A stretch of DNA of 64,000 nucleotides from Thermoleophilaceae bacterium (GTDB taxonomy: Bacteria > Actinomycetota > Thermoleophilia > Solirubrobacterales > Thermoleophilaceae), in NCBI GenBank assembly GCA_036378175.1, contig DASUWY010000061.1:1-64000 (forward strand). Direction: 5' to 3'. Positions 16,156 through 24,779 of this stretch are shown piece by piece. The notes below the pieces were generated by a model. That model was not told the DNA's origin, made no database searches, and saw only the letters and a program-made list of their open reading frames with translations. The number at the start of each line of letters is the position of its first letter. Position 1 is the stretch's first letter. The position numbers and the translations under genes are program-made.

Positions 16156-17328
16156 ATGCGGACTCAGGTGGGAATCGTCGGCGCCGGGCCGGCCGGGCTC
16201 GTGCTCGCACAGCTCCTCGACCGGGCGGGGATCGAGTCCGTGATCCTCGAGGCCCGCGACCGTGAGTACGTCACGCAGCGTGTGCGCGCAGGGGTGCTGG
16301 AGCAGGGCACCGCCGACCTGCTCGACTCGATGGGCCTCGGCGAGCGCATGCACCGCGAGGGCATCGTGCATCACGGGATCTACCTGCGCTTCCGGCGCCA
16401 GAGCCATCACATCCCGATGAGCGACCTCACCGGCGGGCGCTCGATCTGGATCTACGGGCAGCAGGAGGTGGTGAAGGACCTGATCGACGCGCGGCTCGCG
16501 GCCGGCCAGCAGCTCTACTTCGAGGCGTCGGACGTGAGCGTGCACGACTTCGAGTCCGACGAGCCGCGGATCGAGTTCGCGCACGATGGCGAGCGGCACG
16601 AGCTGCGCTGCGACGTGATCGCCGGCTGCGACGGCTTCCATGGCGTCTGCCGGCCGGCTATCGAGAAGGTGCTCACCATCCACAACCACGAGTACCCCTT
16701 CGGCTGGCTCGGGATCCTGGCGCAGGTGGCCCCCTCCACGGACGAGCTCATCTACACGAACCACGAGCGCGGCTTCGCGCTGCACTCGCTCCGCTCACCC
16801 GAGCTCTCGCGCCTGTACATCCAGTGCGATCCGCACGACGACATCGCGCGCTGGTCGGATGAGGCGATCTGGGAGGAGATGCACCGGCGCTTCGAGACCG
16901 ACGACGGCTGGGAGCTGAAGGAAGGCCCGATCGTCGACAAGGGCATCACGCCGATGCGCAGCTTCGTGGCCGAGCCGATGCAGCACGGCCGCCTCTACCT
17001 GGCCGGCGACGCCGCGCACATCGTTCCGCCCACCGGCGCGAAGGGACTCAACCTCGCGGTGCACGACGTGAAGGTCCTTGCGGAGGCACTCACCAAGTGG
17101 TTCGGCGACGGAGACGGCTCGCTGCTCGAGGCCTACTCCGGCACGTGCCTGCGGCGGGTCTGGCGCGTGCAGCACTTCTCCTGGTGGATGACCTCCATGC
17201 TCCACCTGATCGGCGATGCCGACGACTTCGAGCATCGCCTCCAGCTCGCGCAGCTCGACTACGTGACGTCGTCCGAGGCCGCGGCCAAGACGCTCGCCGA
17301 GAACTACGTGGGGCTCGAAAAGGTCTGA
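16156..17328 (+). CDS. pobA: 4-hydroxybenzoate 3-monooxygenase (PobA)
   Basis: FAD monooxygenase of 390 aa that hydroxylates 4-hydroxybenzoate to protocatechuate, the substrate of PcaGH. The match with known PobA runs end to end: MRTQVGIVGAGPAG, RVRAGVLEQG, CDVIAGCDGFHG, YPFGWLGILA, MRSFVAEPMQHGRLYLAG, DAAHIVPPTGAKGLNLA and FSWWMTSMLH. I chose ATG 16156 (AGGA 6 bases upstream; family N-terminus) over ATG 16147. The 3' end overlaps the convergent LysR gene by 25 bases. Confidence 0.95.
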   Translation: MRTQVGIVGAGPAGLVLAQLLDRAGIESVILEARDREYVTQRVRAGVLEQGTADLLDSMGLGERMHREGIVHHGIYLRFRRQSHHIPMSDLTGGRSIWIYGQQEVVKDLIDARLAAGQQLYFEASDVSVHDFESDEPRIEFAHDGERHELRCDVIAGCDGFHGVCRPAIEKVLTIHNHEYPFGWLGILAQVAPSTDELIYTNHERGFALHSLRSPELSRLYIQCDPHDDIARWSDEAIWEEMHRRFETDDGWELKEGPIVDKGITPMRSFVAEPMQHGRLYLAGDAAHIVPPTGAKGLNLAVHDVKVLAEALTKWFGDGDGSLLEAYSGTCLRRVWRVQHFSWWMTSMLHLIGDADDFEHRLQLAQLDYVTSSEAAAKTLAENYVGLEKV

Positions 17329-18209
17329 CCCGCCACCTCGGCGGCAAGCTCGCGGAGCCGCACGACGGTGGGGAGCGGATCATCGCGCCGCCAGGCGATT
17401 GCGATGCCCATCGTGGGCTCGGGCTGCGCGAAGCGACGGTACACGGCGCCCGGGATCCGCAGGCTCTTCGAGCGCTCGAGCATGATGAAGGAGATGCCCG
17501 CGCCCTCGGCCACGGCCGAGACGATGCGCTCCTCCTCCGGCTCCACGCGGTCAATCGGCGGCCACGGCGGCTCGCCCATCACCTCGCGGCGCACCTCGCG
17601 CCACGCCCCGGGCCCGTGCTCCTCGGGCCACCACACGAGCGGCAGCCCGCGCAGGTCGCGCGTGCGCACGCGGTTGCGCCTCGCGAGCGGATGCCCCTTC
17701 GGTAGCACGCACACCAGCGGCTCGCGTCCGAGCACGAGCTCCTCGAGCCCGTCGACCTCGAGCGGCGGCCGCACGAAGCCCACGTCGATGTCCCCCGCGA
17801 GAAGCTGCTCCATGTGGAGCATCGTGTTGCCGACCGTGAGGTGGAGGTGAACGTCCGGATAGCGCGCGCGGTACTCCCCCACGATCGCGCCCGCAACTCC
17901 GCCGGTGAGCGAGCGGGTGAGGCTGAGCCTCAGGCGGCCGCGCTCACCGCTGCCGGTGGCACGCGCGACGGCCGCCGCCTCGTCCGCCCGGCTGAGCAGC
18001 TCGCGCGCCTCGGGAAGCAGCGCCTCACCGGCGGCCGTGAGCGTGGCGCCGCGACGGTTGCGGTGGAAGAGCTGCACGCCAAGCTCCGCCTCGAGCGTGC
18101 GGATCTGCTGGCTCACGCTCGGCTGCGCGAGGTGCAGCCGCTCGGCCGCGCGGCGGAAGTGCAGCTCCTCGGCCACGGCCACGAACGAGGAGAGCTGGCG
18201 CAGCTCCAT
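17304..18209 (-). CDS. LysR-family transcriptional regulator
   Basis: Regulator of 301 aa: N-terminal LysR helix-turn-helix (ELRQLSSFVAVAEELHFRR, then LHLAQPSVSQQIRTLEAELG) and a periplasmic-binding-fold effector domain. It starts at ATG 18209 and is divergent from the PEP-mobile-domain operon, with a CCTTTC-N6-GAAAGG box between, the usual arrangement for a LysR protein and its target. It is convergent with pobA, so control of pobA is less likely. Confidence 0.87.
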   Translation of the reverse strand: MELRQLSSFVAVAEELHFRRAAERLHLAQPSVSQQIRTLEAELGVQLFHRNRRGATLTAAGEALLPEARELLSRADEAAAVARATGSGERGRLRLSLTRSLTGGVAGAIVGEYRARYPDVHLHLTVGNTMLHMEQLLAGDIDVGFVRPPLEVDGLEELVLGREPLVCVLPKGHPLARRNRVRTRDLRGLPLVWWPEEHGPGAWREVRREVMGEPPWPPIDRVEPEEERIVSAVAEGAGISFIMLERSKSLRIPGAVYRRFAQPEPTMGIAIAWRRDDPLPTVVRLRELAAEVAGQTFSSPT

Positions 18210-18228
18210 AGCGCCATGATAGGCGCCG

Positions 18229-18284
18229 CCTTTCACAGAAGAAAGGATTGGGACTTGAACTGAGCGCCGCGCGGCGCGTACCTT
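18229..18284 (+). promoter_or_regulatory. LysR box and promoter of the PEP-mobile-domain operon
   Basis: CCTTTC (18229-18234) and GAAAGG (18241-18246) form a perfect dyad, a typical LysR box. Downstream TTGAAC (18255-18260) and TACCTT (18279-18284) are spaced by 18 bases and could be the -35/-10 of the operon; the spacer holds the palindrome GCGCCGCGCGGCGC. The box sits just upstream of -35, as expected for activation. Confidence 0.5.
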
Positions 18285-18308
18285 CGGCTCTCAACGAGGA
18301 GGGTGGAG

Positions 18309-20141
18309 ATGGCAGATACCGAGGTGGCGGCCGCGCGCTTCCCAAGCCCGTTCGAGGTGGAGGAGCCCGCGGGCTGCGAGGGCTGGGAGTCGATGTTCCC
18401 GTACTACGCGCTGTTCAGCGAGGAGCGGCGCGCAAACGAGGAGCAGCGCGGGTGGTTCCGCGACGGCATGCACTTCCCCGAGCCGATGTTCCCGTTCGAC
18501 TTCGTCACCGCGGACTCGCCGTACATGTCGCTCGGCCAGGCGAACTCGCGCATCTTCCTCGTGCCACCCGCCCTCGGCATCGACCACCGCGTGCTGTACG
18601 GCTGGGTCTACATGAGCCCCAACGGCGTGGCCGACGACGCCGAGATCGGCCGCCGGGCGGAGGAGTTCCAGCAGCGCGCGGGCTACTACTTCCAGAACTG
18701 GGACGAGCTCTACGGGCGCTGGCAGGCGAAGGTCGAGGAGGCGATCCGGGAGATCGACACGCTCGAGGTGCCGGACCTGCCGCGCGAGGAGGAGCTCGCG
18801 GTGGTGACAGAGGGGCGCGGTCTCGGCTCAACCCACACCCTGCTCGTGGCCTACAACCGGCTGCTCGAGTCCGTCGACCGCATCTGGCAGTACCACTTCG
18901 AGTTCCTCAACCTCGGCTACGCGGCCTACCTCGCCTTCTACCAGCTGTGCAAGGAAGCGTTCCCGGACATCGCCGATCAGACGATCGCGCAGATGGTGTC
19001 CGGCATCGACGTGGTGCTGTTCCGGCCGGACGAGGAGCTCAAGCGGCTGGCGCGGACGGCGATCGGCATGGGGATCGCGGCCCACGTGAAGGCGGCGGCC
19101 GACGAGGACGCGCTGCGTGCGGCGCTATCTGGAAGCGCCGAAGGCCGCGACTGGCTCGCGGATTGGGACGGCACGAAGGTGCCCTGGTTCAACTACTCGA
19201 ACGGCAACGGCTTCTATCACCACCACCGTTCCTGGATCGACGACGCCGCGATCCCGCTCGGCGGCGTGCGCTCGTACATCGAGCGGCTCGAGGCGGGCGA
19301 GGACATCGCGCGGCCGCTCGAGGCGGTGTCTGCCGAGCGCGATCGCCTCGCGGCGGAACACCGCGACCTGCTCCCGGACGACGCCACGCGCGCCGCTTTC
19401 GATGAGAGCCTCGGCCTATCGCGCGTGGTCTTCCCGTACGTGGAGAGCCACAACTTCTACGTCGAGCACTGGTACCACACGCTGTTCTGGAACAAGGTGC
19501 GCGAGTTCGGCGACCTGTTGGTGCGCCATGGGTTCATCGCCGAGACCGACGACATCTTCTATCTCCAGCGGCACGAGATCTCGGACGCGCTCGTGGACCT
19601 GCGGCTGGCGTGGGCGGCCGGCTCCGAGGCACGCGGGCCCGGCTACTGGCCGCCGATCGTGGCCCGCCGAAAGGAGATCATGGAGGCGATGCGGCGCTGG
19701 TCTCCCCCGCCCGCGCTCGGCGCGGTGCCCGAGGCGATCACCGAGCCGATGACGATCATGCTTTGGGGGATCACGACCGAGCGGGTGCGAGAGTGGGCCG
19801 CGGGGCCTGGCACTGACGGCGCATCGCTCACCGGCTTCGCCGGTTCTCCGGGGGTGGTTGAAGGCGTCGCGCGCGTGATACGCGACGTGCGCGACGTCGG
19901 CAGCCTCGAGGAGGGCGAGATCCTGGTGGCGCCGGTGACCTCTCCGAGCTGGACTCCCGTGTTCGGCAAGGTGGCCGCCGCGGTGTCGGACATCGGCGGC
20001 ATCATGTCCCACGCCGCCATCGTCGCGCGCGAGTACGGGATGCCCGCCGTGGTGGGCACCGGCAACGCCACTGCGCGCATCTCCAACGGCGATCGGATCC
20101 GCGTGGACGGCGACGCCGGCGTCGTCACGATCCTGCGGTGA
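18309..20141 (+). CDS. PEP-synthase mobile-domain protein, phenylphosphate synthase subunit 1-like
   Basis: Protein of 610 aa. The C-terminal 100 residues are the phosphohistidine swivel domain of PEP-utilising enzymes: TSPSWTPVFGKVAAAVSDIG then GGIMSHAAIVAREYGMPAVV, with the phosphorylatable His at about residue 568. The N-terminal 490 residues are not an ATP-grasp. This layout (about 70 kDa, His near 569) is that of subunit 1 of phenylphosphate synthase, which transfers phosphate to a phenol; its ATP-grasp partner subunit is not in this window. AGGAGGG precedes ATG 18309. It is the first gene of a coupled trio with an FAD oxidoreductase and an SDR. Phenol-type phosphorylation is inference. 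Confidence 0.75.
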   Translation: MADTEVAAARFPSPFEVEEPAGCEGWESMFPYYALFSEERRANEEQRGWFRDGMHFPEPMFPFDFVTADSPYMSLGQANSRIFLVPPALGIDHRVLYGWVYMSPNGVADDAEIGRRAEEFQQRAGYYFQNWDELYGRWQAKVEEAIREIDTLEVPDLPREEELAVVTEGRGLGSTHTLLVAYNRLLESVDRIWQYHFEFLNLGYAAYLAFYQLCKEAFPDIADQTIAQMVSGIDVVLFRPDEELKRLARTAIGMGIAAHVKAAADEDALRAALSGSAEGRDWLADWDGTKVPWFNYSNGNGFYHHHRSWIDDAAIPLGGVRSYIERLEAGEDIARPLEAVSAERDRLAAEHRDLLPDDATRAAFDESLGLSRVVFPYVESHNFYVEHWYHTLFWNKVREFGDLLVRHGFIAETDDIFYLQRHEISDALVDLRLAWAAGSEARGPGYWPPIVARRKEIMEAMRRWSPPPALGAVPEAITEPMTIMLWGITTERVREWAAGPGTDGASLTGFAGSPGVVEGVARVIRDVRDVGSLEEGEILVAPVTSPSWTPVFGKVAAAVSDIGGIMSHAAIVAREYGMPAVVGTGNATARISNGDRIRVDGDAGVVTILR

Positions 20142-21781
20142 GCGACGCGCGCTTCGACGCGGTGGTCTGCGGAGGCGGCCACCACAGCACGATCGTCGCG
20201 TGCTACCTGGCGCGCGCCGGGATGAGCGTGGGCGTGTTCGAGCGGAGCGTTCACTTCGGCGGCGGCGCGCAGACCAGCGAGGGGCCGGCGCCCGGCTTCC
20301 TCATGAATCACTGCAGCCACTGGACGCGCTTCTACGGCCACCCCGCCTACCGCGACTTCGACCTCGCGGCCGAGGGCCTCCGCTACGTCTTCCCCGAGCA
20401 GAACGAGGGGATGATCTTCGACGACGGCTCGTCCTTCATCGGCTACTCGGCGGCAACGGTGGTGGACGCCGCCACCGGCCGGGTGGAGCGCTCCGACGCG
20501 AACGTGCAGCGTACCTACGAGCAGATCGGGCGCTTCTCGGCACGCGACGCGGAGACGTACCTCGTGCTGCTCGAGGCCTACGAGAAGCACTGGAAGCAGG
20601 CGTTTCGCCGCCACCGCTTCAGCCCGCCGCGGCCGTGGGGCACGCCGGATCCGCTCGAGGAGCTGCTCGACGTGCCCGGCTCGCGGATCGAGCCGGTGCA
20701 CCAGTTCATGACGCTCCGCCAGCTCGCGTTCGACTTCTTCGAGAGCGTGGAGATGCGCATCCTCTTCATGCGCGCGGCCACCACCTCCACCGGCTGCTAT
20801 CCGGACGACGTGCCGGGCTTGCAGGGGCTTATCCACGTTCTGCCCTTGACCCTTTCGTTCGAGCCGGCCGCGATTGCGGTGGGCGGCAGCCAGGCGATCA
20901 CGGACGCGCTGATGTCAGCGGGCCGTCGGATGGGCGTGGAGTACGTGAATCACGCCGACATCGACCGCATCGCGGTGGACGGCCGGCGGGCTTCCGGCGT
21001 CGTGCTCGCGGATGGCTCGAGCGTCGCGGCCGATGTGGTGATCAGCGGGCTGGGTCTCCCCCAGACCGTTCTGCGTCTGCTGCGGGATCTGCCCGTGGAT
21101 CCGGAGTTCACGCGGCGGCTGCGGAACATCAACTACGACCGCGGCCAGCTGCTCTGGGCGAACCTCGCGCTGGGCGAGGCGCCGGCGTACAGCGCGGACG
21201 CCGGAAACCCGGGTGTCGGGGAGCAGCCGCGTCTCTACTGGGGGCCGAAGGACCTCGACTACCTGACGCTGCGCTACCAGCCCGAGATCTTCATGAACGG
21301 GTTCGCGAGCCAGCCGTACGTGCTCTGCTCGGTGGACAGCCTGTGGGACGGCACGCGCGCTCCCGGCGGCAGCCACATCGTGGGCGTGGAGGAATTCACG
21401 GCGCCGCGGCGCCTTTTCAGCGACGAGCGCTGGAAGGAGATCAGGGGCCGCTTCATCGCGAACCTGCTCCACGAGTGGTCGCACTACGCGCCGAACATGA
21501 CGTGCGACAACGTGATCGCGTCGCGCGTGTACACACCCGCTGACATCGAGCGGGAGCGCCCGGACATGGCCGAGGGCGGATACTCGGCCGGCGCGACCAT
21601 CGCCTCGCAGCTCGGCCGCTTCCGCCCCGTGGCCGGGATCGGCGGCTACAAGCTGCTGCTCGACAACCTCTACAACTGCTCGTCCAATCTGCACTCGGGG
21701 CCGGGCATCGGCCGCGGCTCGAGCTGGAACTGCTTCCAGGAGATCGCTAGGGACCTGGCGCTCGAAGGCATCGCGGCGTGA
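20138..21781 (+). CDS. Phytoene-dehydrogenase-like FAD oxidoreductase
   Basis: FAD-dependent oxidoreductase of 547 aa of the CrtI/phytoene-desaturase-like (COG1233) group. The dinucleotide-binding N-terminus reads VVCGGGHHSTIVACYLARAG with an acidic end (VFERS); the C-terminus has the family's GPGIGRGSSWN. GTG 20138 overlaps the preceding stop (GTGA). No carotenoid genes are nearby, so the substrate is probably not a carotene; in this context it may dehydrogenate an alicyclic or phosphorylated intermediate. That role is inferred from the operon. Confidence 0.8.
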   Translation: MSDARFDAVVCGGGHHSTIVACYLARAGMSVGVFERSVHFGGGAQTSEGPAPGFLMNHCSHWTRFYGHPAYRDFDLAAEGLRYVFPEQNEGMIFDDGSSFIGYSAATVVDAATGRVERSDANVQRTYEQIGRFSARDAETYLVLLEAYEKHWKQAFRRHRFSPPRPWGTPDPLEELLDVPGSRIEPVHQFMTLRQLAFDFFESVEMRILFMRAATTSTGCYPDDVPGLQGLIHVLPLTLSFEPAAIAVGGSQAITDALMSAGRRMGVEYVNHADIDRIAVDGRRASGVVLADGSSVAADVVISGLGLPQTVLRLLRDLPVDPEFTRRLRNINYDRGQLLWANLALGEAPAYSADAGNPGVGEQPRLYWGPKDLDYLTLRYQPEIFMNGFASQPYVLCSVDSLWDGTRAPGGSHIVGVEEFTAPRRLFSDERWKEIRGRFIANLLHEWSHYAPNMTCDNVIASRVYTPADIERERPDMAEGGYSAGATIASQLGRFRPVAGIGGYKLLLDNLYNCSSNLHSGPGIGRGSSWNCFQEIARDLALEGIAA

Positions 21782-22464
21782 AGCGAGTGCTGATCACGGG
21801 CGCGGCCCGCGGGTTGGGGCTCGAGCTCGCTAGGCATTTGCTCCGGTCCGGCTTCCGGGTTGCGGGTGCCGATCTGCTCGACGCGGACGTGGAGTTCCCC
21901 CTCGTCCGCGCTGACGTGACTGCTCCCGACGGCCTTACCGAAGCAATAACGGCGGAGCTCGGAGGGCTTGATGCACTGGTCAACAACGCGGCCGTTGTGG
22001 ACCTGGCCCGCCGGCCGTTCTGGGAGATCGAACCGGAGGAATGGGACCGCGTGATGTCGGTGAACGTGAAGGGCGCCTGGCTCGTAACGCGCGCCGTGCT
22101 GCCGCTGCTCCGCGAATCCGGCGCCGCTTCGATCGTGAACGTGTCCTCGGAAACCGCGTACTCGGGCTCCCCGGGGCTCGCGCACTACGTTGCGTCGAAG
22201 GGAGCCGTGATCTCCCTCACCCGTGTGATGGCTCGCGAGCTGGGTCCCGAGGGGATGAGGGTGAACGCCATCGCCCCCGGCTACATCCCCACCGAGGCGT
22301 CAACCACGATGGCGCCCGACGGCTACGACGCGAGCCGCACTCCACTCGGCCGCGTGGGCACACCGAACGACCTCTTCGGCACCGTGGAGTTCCTCATCTC
22401 AGACGCAAGCGCCTTCGTCACCGGCCAGACGCTGCTGGTGAACGGCGGCCGCACGATGAACTAA
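21778..22464 (+). CDS. Short-chain dehydrogenase, third gene of PEP-mobile operon
   Basis: SDR of 228 aa with all key positions: ITGAARGLGLELA, NNAAV, NVSSETAYSG (Ser), YVASK (Tyr/Lys), and the C-terminal GQTLLVNGGRTMN. GTG 21778 overlaps the flavoprotein stop (GTGA), so the three proteins are made together. A hairpin directly behind the stop ends the operon. It likely acts on the product of the flavoprotein; cofactor preference is not evident. Confidence 0.85.
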   Translation: MKRVLITGAARGLGLELARHLLRSGFRVAGADLLDADVEFPLVRADVTAPDGLTEAITAELGGLDALVNNAAVVDLARRPFWEIEPEEWDRVMSVNVKGAWLVTRAVLPLLRESGAASIVNVSSETAYSGSPGLAHYVASKGAVISLTRVMARELGPEGMRVNAIAPGYIPTEASTTMAPDGYDASRTPLGRVGTPNDLFGTVEFLISDASAFVTGQTLLVNGGRTMN

Positions 22465-22471
22465 GCGGACG

Positions 22472-22512
22472 TGGACCATATTTTCCGTGAGGAGCACGGA
22501 ACATATGGTCCA
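22472..22512. terminator. 41-bp bidirectional terminator hairpin
   Basis: TGGACCATAT (22472-22481) pairs with ATATGGTCCA (22503-22512), and TTCCGTG (22483-22489) with CACGGAA (22495-22501) around the loop AGGAG; only one T/C mismatch interrupts the stem. It lies between convergent genes (SDR on plus, SAP-like protein on minus), so it can serve both. No U-tract. Confidence 0.75.
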
Positions 22513-22519
22513 GGTCGGG

Positions 22520-22774
22520 CTATTTCGCGCGGGCGACGGCTCGCTTCAGCTCGTCCTTCCCCATCTTCGACCGGCCGCTGATCTTCAGCCGCCGCGCCTC
22601 CGCCTCGAGCTCCTTGCGCGTGGGCGACTCACCGCGGTTCACCGCCGCCGCCTCCTTGCCAAGTGCGCTACGCGTGGACTTGGGCAGGTTCTTGAGCGTC
22701 TGCTTGCTGCGCGCGCCCGCCTGCGCCTTCTTCACGTTCCTGCGGGCGGCCTGACGTTGTTTGGTGGTAGCCAT
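22520..22774 (-). CDS. Small basic protein with SAP/Rho-N-like C-terminus
   Basis: Very basic protein of 84 aa. The N-terminal half is Lys/Arg/Ala-rich (KQRQAARRNVKKAQAGARSK); the C-terminal half (TRKELEAEARRLKISGRSKM, then GKDELKRAVARAK) has the helix-turn-helix spacing of SAP or Rho N-terminal motifs, which bind nucleic acid. A chromatin or stress-related DNA-binding role is a guess. CCCGGGTAGCCG lies 7 bases before ATG 22774, an alternative-sigma -10-like motif shared with two other small genes here. Confidence 0.7.
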   Translation of the reverse strand: MATTKQRQAARRNVKKAQAGARSKQTLKNLPKSTRSALGKEAAAVNRGESPTRKELEAEARRLKISGRSKMGKDELKRAVARAK

Positions 22775-22780
22775 ACGCCT

Positions 22781-22792
22781 CGGCTACCCGGG
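22781..22792 (-). promoter_or_regulatory. GGGTA-type -10 element (SigB/SigF-like)
   Basis: On the minus strand this reads CCCGGGTAGCCG. GGGTA is the -10 core of the general-stress sigma factors of actinobacteria. TGTCTA lies 14 bases further upstream, a weak match to the GTTT-type -35. The distance to the start codon would make a nearly leaderless mRNA. Confidence 0.4.
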
Positions 22793-22802
22793 GAGCGGCA
22801 GG

Positions 22803-24773
22803 CTAGACAGACTCGGTCGTGAGCTTGTAGCGGCCCGTGAGCTCGTCGAGCTCGCGCGCCACCTCGTTGAGGCTCGTGGCCACGGCCCGCGACTGCTCGG
22901 CCTCGCTCGCGAGGCTGGACGTGACAACCTCGGTCTGCTTCATCGCCTGGGCGATCTGATCCATGCCGACGCTCTGCTGGGTTGCGCTGGAGGTGATCTC
23001 CTCCGCAGCGGTGGCCGCCGCGCCGATCGTCTCGGCGAGCTGAGCGATGATCTCGCCCGCCTGAGCGGCGAGCTCGTGCCCCACTCTCACCACCTCTGTG
23101 CCCTGGCCGGACTTCGACACCGCGGCATCGGTGGCCGCCTGGATGTCCGAGAGGATCGCCTCCACTTGCGCGGTGGCCTGCTTGGACTGCTCGGCCATCT
23201 TGCGCACCTCGTCGGCGACGACGGCGAAGCCCTTGCCCTGCTCACCCGCCCTGGCCGCCTCGATGGCCGCGTTCAGCGCGAGCAGCGAGGACTGATCGGC
23301 GAGCTCGTTCACCGTGCTCGTGATCTCGGAGATCTGCTCCGTACGCTCCGAAAGCGCGCGGATGTCGTCCGCGATCTCGCTGACCTTCACGCTGATGTCG
23401 GCCATGCCGCCGGCGATCGCCTCCACGGCCCTGGCCCCCTCGCCGGACGCTTCCATCGAGCGGCGCGCCTGGTCAGCCACCTCCTCCGCCTTGCGGGCGG
23501 ACTGCTCGGCGTTCGCGCGCACCTGCTCCACCGCCGTGGTCACCTGCGCGACCGCCGCCGACTGCTCGTTGGCGCTCTGGCTGTTCTGCTCGACGCTGGC
23601 GAGGATGCCCGTGGTGCTCTCGCCGATGCGCTCGGCGCCCGCACGCACGTCGCTGGAGATCTGCGCGAGGCCCTCGACCATGTGGTTGAGGCTCGACGCG
23701 AGCGCCGTGAGCTCGTCGCTGCCCGACTCGTCGAGACGGACCGTCAGATCCCCGCCCGTCACCTGCTCCGCGAAATCCGCGTAGGAGCGAATGCGGCGGA
23801 CGAGCTTGCGAATCAGCGTGGCCACAAAGCCGAGTCCAGCCAGGGCCATCAGCGCCGCGAGGATGAGGATGCCCTTGCTCGAGCCGCCCGCGGTGGGCGC
23901 CGGCGCGCCGGCGTGCTGCGTCGCCACCACATACCAGTCGTTCTTGTTGTGGGCCATGCGCGGCAGACGGGTGAAGGCCGCCGGCTTGCCCCCGACCTTC
24001 ATGACTCCTGACGCCTTGGCCTGCTTCACGAGCGAGACGAAGCGATGGTCTCCGGGCCTGCCGAGCTTGCCGCCGTTCTTCAGCGGGTAGCGGCTGTCGA
24101 ACACCACACGGCCGGTCTTGGCGTCCACAGCGGCGATGTCGACCGTCTTGTTGCGCGCGGCCTCCTGACGGAAGCTGTCGAGCGACACCTCGAAGTGCAC
24201 GAGGGCTGCCCCGCGCGGCGACGCCAGCGGGGTGGAGTTGGAGATCACCCACTCGTTCGTGTCGGGCGAGAGGTACGGGCTCGCCTGGTACACCTGGCCG
24301 GGCTGGAGCGCGAACGTCGGCTTGAAGAAGGGGTTGCCGGACTCATCGGGCGAGAGGTCGCTAACCGGCGCGCGCTTGCCCTTCACCATGCGCGCGTCCT
24401 CGGGACCTGAGCGGTCGATGAAGCAGGCCTCGCTGATGATGCCCGGGAACAGATGCTCGAGGTAGCCGAGCGCGCCGTTCACCTGGTTCACCACCGTGCT
24501 GGTGGAGCGGACACGCTGGGCGTGCGTGCCGGGAAGCGAATAGAACTCGCTGAACGCCGGGTTGTTGGCCGCGATGAGGGTGACCGAGCGCGCGCGGTCG
24601 AAGTAGTTCTCGAGGGCGGCGGACTCCTGATCGGATGCCTGCTGCAGCGAGCGCTCGAGCGCCTTCTCCGAGTTGAGCTTCGACTGATGCTCGAAGGCGT
24701 ATCCGAGCGGGACGAGGCTGATGCCGAGTATCCCGACGGCAAATTCGGCTCCGGCGGGTGTGAGAAGCTGGTC
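22803..24773 (-). CDS. Methyl-accepting chemotaxis protein (dCache sensor); 5' end defective or non-canonical
   Basis: Chemoreceptor: membrane helix ([17 protein letters not shown]), an extracellular double-Cache-like sensor (about 250 aa), second helix ([20 protein letters not shown]), HAMP linker ([18 protein letters not shown]) and a signalling domain with the tip [20 protein letters not shown]. The first ATG/GTG/TTG in frame is GTG 24494, which would delete helix 1 and part of the sensor. The frame is open to 24773 with no conventional start. In the -1 frame a TTG preceded by GGAG, or ATG 24781, would serve if one base were added to the CCC at 24732-24734. So a single-base deletion (pseudogene or sequence error) or a non-canonical start is likely. 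No che genes are nearby. Confidence 0.8.
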   Translation of the reverse strand, partial: DQLLTPAGAEFAVGILGISLVPLGYAFEHQSKLNSEKALERSLQQASDQESAALENYFDRARSVTLIAANNPAFSEFYSLPGTHAQRVRSTSTVVNQVNGALGYLEHLFPGIISEACFIDRSGPEDARMVKGKRAPVSDLSPDESGNPFFKPTFALQPGQVYQASPYLSPDTNEWVISNSTPLASPRGAALVHFEVSLDSFRQEAARNKTVDIAAVDAKTGRVVFDSRYPLKNGGKLGRPGDHRFVSLVKQAKASGVMKVGGKPAAFTRLPRMAHNKNDWYVVATQHAGAPAPTAGGSSKGILILAALMALAGLGFVATLIRKLVRRIRSYADFAEQVTGGDLTVRLDESGSDELTALASSLNHMVEGLAQISSDVRAGAERIGESTTGILASVEQNSQSANEQSAAVAQVTTAVEQVRANAEQSARKAEEVADQARRSMEASGEGARAVEAIAGGMADISVKVSEIADDIRALSERTEQISEITSTVNELADQSSLLALNAAIEAARAGEQGKGFAVVADEVRKMAEQSKQATAQVEAILSDIQAATDAAVSKSGQGTEVVRVGHELAAQAGEIIAQLAETIGAAATAAEEITSSATQQSVGMDQIAQAMKQTEVVTSSLASEAEQSRAVATSLNEVARELDELTGRYKLTTESV

Positions 24774-24779
24774 TCAGCC

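Noticed and set aside
18265-18278. GCGCCGCGCGGCGC palindrome as operator
   Set aside because: Purely G/C palindromes arise easily in this DNA; the adjacent CCTTTC/GAAAGG dyad is a better LysR box.
20138-21781. Carotenoid phytoene desaturase
   Set aside because: Only the general flavoprotein family matches; no crtB, crtE or other carotenoid genes are near, and the operon partners point elsewhere.
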